Shown here: positions 22,792 through 23,354 of the stretch, piece by piece
Layout of the letters: the number at the start of each line of letters is the position of its first letter
Numbering within the stretch: the stretch's first letter is position 1
Assembly (NCBI GenBank): GCA_036558645.1
Contig: DATBFG010000034.1
Coordinates: forward strand, 1-23,354
Source: DATBFG01 sp036558645
GTDB taxonomy: Bacteria > Acidobacteriota > Terriglobia > Terriglobales > Acidobacteriaceae
Length of the DNA stretch: 23,354 bases
Reading direction: 5' to 3'
Translations under genes and position numbers: made by a program
The notes under the pieces: generated by a model
Databases searched by the model: none
Told to the model about the DNA's origin: nothing
Seen by the model: only the letters and a program-made list of their open reading frames with translations

Positions 22792-23354
22792 TGCAGTAAC
22801 AACCGTTCCAATTCGGTATTCCATTGCTCCAGGTTATGATCCGGTACGCGGTACGACTGTTGCCGCATGCTCTCGGGCGCCAGCAGATAGGTTAGCCAAA
22901 TCAACACACTGATGTGGTAAACACCCATTAACGCAATATTGAGGATCTCATCTCCGACAAACGGTCCTTGCTGCAGCCGGATTGCGAGTGTGATCAAATC
23001 AGAGCTCGAGAAAATTCCCATCCCCAGTGCGATGCCGAATACGTAATTCCGCCACGTGATTCCGAAATAAGAGGCAAACAGAAACAGGAAGACCAATAAA
23101 CCGCTCTGAACCAGATCTACTGTGCGATCAATGATGTGATAGCCATAAGTCATCCACCCAACGCCCACACCGGGGGCAAACCACGCCGCAGCGACCGCAA
23201 TCACAAGCAATATCGCGCCGGACCAGCCTAAAATCTGGCGAGTCATTCGCTTGAGGGCCGGATATGGCCCCACGAGATTGCTGAAAACTTCGTAGATCAC
23301 CCCAAACCGCAAGGCGGCGTCACACGCCACACCCACTCCGGCGCAGTTCCAATA
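22788..23354 (-). CDS. Multi-pass membrane protein, partial (5' end outside window)
   Basis: The frame is open to the window edge, giving at least 188 residues and no clear start: the sequence before a GTG at 23336 continues open, and an inside-positive loop (PALKRMTRQIL) follows a hydrophobic segment, so the real start is probably upstream. At least four membrane helices are visible, beginning at SGAILLVIAVAAAW, LVQSGLLVFLFLFASYFG, YVFGIALGMGIFSSSDLITL and LNIALMGVYHISVLIWLTYL. A short cytoplasmic tail (HNLEQWNTELERLLLQ) closes it. The family is not recognised. It overlaps the next gene by the ATGA junction. Confidence 0.72.
   Translation of the reverse strand, partial: YWNCAGVGVACDAALRFGVIYEVFSNLVGPYPALKRMTRQILGWSGAILLVIAVAAAWFAPGVGVGWMTYGYHIIDRTVDLVQSGLLVFLFLFASYFGITWRNYVFGIALGMGIFSSSDLITLAIRLQQGPFVGDEILNIALMGVYHISVLIWLTYLLAPESMRQQSYRVPDHNLEQWNTELERLLLQ

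Noticed and set aside
1..23354. Sigma-54 (-24/-12) promoters as targets of the activator
   Set aside because: Several TGGCAC sites (for example near 244, 14877, 20224 and 20863) lack a TTGC element at the right spacing; none qualified.
1..23354. tRNA, rRNA, CRISPR array, toxin-antitoxin pair or phage genes
   Set aside because: No tRNA T-loop with matching stems, no regularly spaced direct repeats and no matching protein motifs were seen by reading; a dedicated tRNA or covariance search would settle the RNA part.

Overview
The window reads as chromosomal DNA from an Acidobacteriota-type bacterium (class Terriglobia / Koribacter-like is my best guess). The reasons are moderate GC, many secreted DUF-type proteins (DUF2911, DUF4097, a DUF4412/LolA-like protein), a TMTC-like TPR membrane protein, FadE plus thiolase beta-oxidation genes, and decayed intergenic repeats of kinds I associate with that phylum. 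Taxonomy is inferred from style only; no rRNA or tRNA gene was found.

Layout. 1-~410: the 3' end of an IS110/IS1111-type transposase and its structured downstream flank, which in IS1111-type elements is where the guide (bridge/seek) RNA lies. ~410-965: no convincing gene, several small hairpins. 966-3312 (+): a small two-helix membrane protein, then a large multi-pass membrane protein with C-terminal TPRs (TMTC/GT-C-like). 3313-4382: a DUF2911 protein (-) and a small helical protein (+), divergent around a region holding two perfect stem-loops. 4398-9545 (-): an apparent fatty-acid operon, DinB-like -> thiolase -> acyl-CoA dehydrogenase -> a secreted TonB_C/DUF6438/ankyrin fusion. 9589-11022 (-): a beta-CASP ribonuclease-like protein. 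11169-13626 (-): RlmB followed by an M1-peptidase-like protein whose HExxH motif is degraded to HLLTH.

13716-16341 (+): a second (AtoB/PhaA-type) thiolase, a secreted LolA/DUF4412-like protein and an orphan LytTR response regulator. 16350-17381 (-): a secreted alpha/beta hydrolase, convergent with the regulator; both stop codons lie in one hairpin. 17629-18462 (+): a DUF4097 beta-helix protein ending in a Rho-independent terminator. 18598-23354 (-): a signalling cluster read toward lower coordinates: a pair of overlapping membrane proteins (the first cut by the window edge), a GAF-GAF-AAA+-Fis sigma-54 activator, a STAS protein without the usual serines, and a CRP/FNR regulator with four candidate Fe-S cysteines and an unusual 89-residue in-frame N-terminal extension.

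The two thiolases, the dehydrogenase and the DinB-like protein suggest fatty-acid or acetoacetyl-CoA metabolism. The sigma-54 activator, STAS and CRP/FNR genes look like a regulatory module sensing redox or small molecules. No CRISPR array, toxin-antitoxin pair, phage gene or known defence system was seen. The points most worth following up are the TonB_C-DUF6438-ankyrin fusion, the extended CRP/FNR gene beside the serine-less STAS, the pseudo-M1 protein, the IS1111-type flank and the tandem hairpins at 4001-4057.
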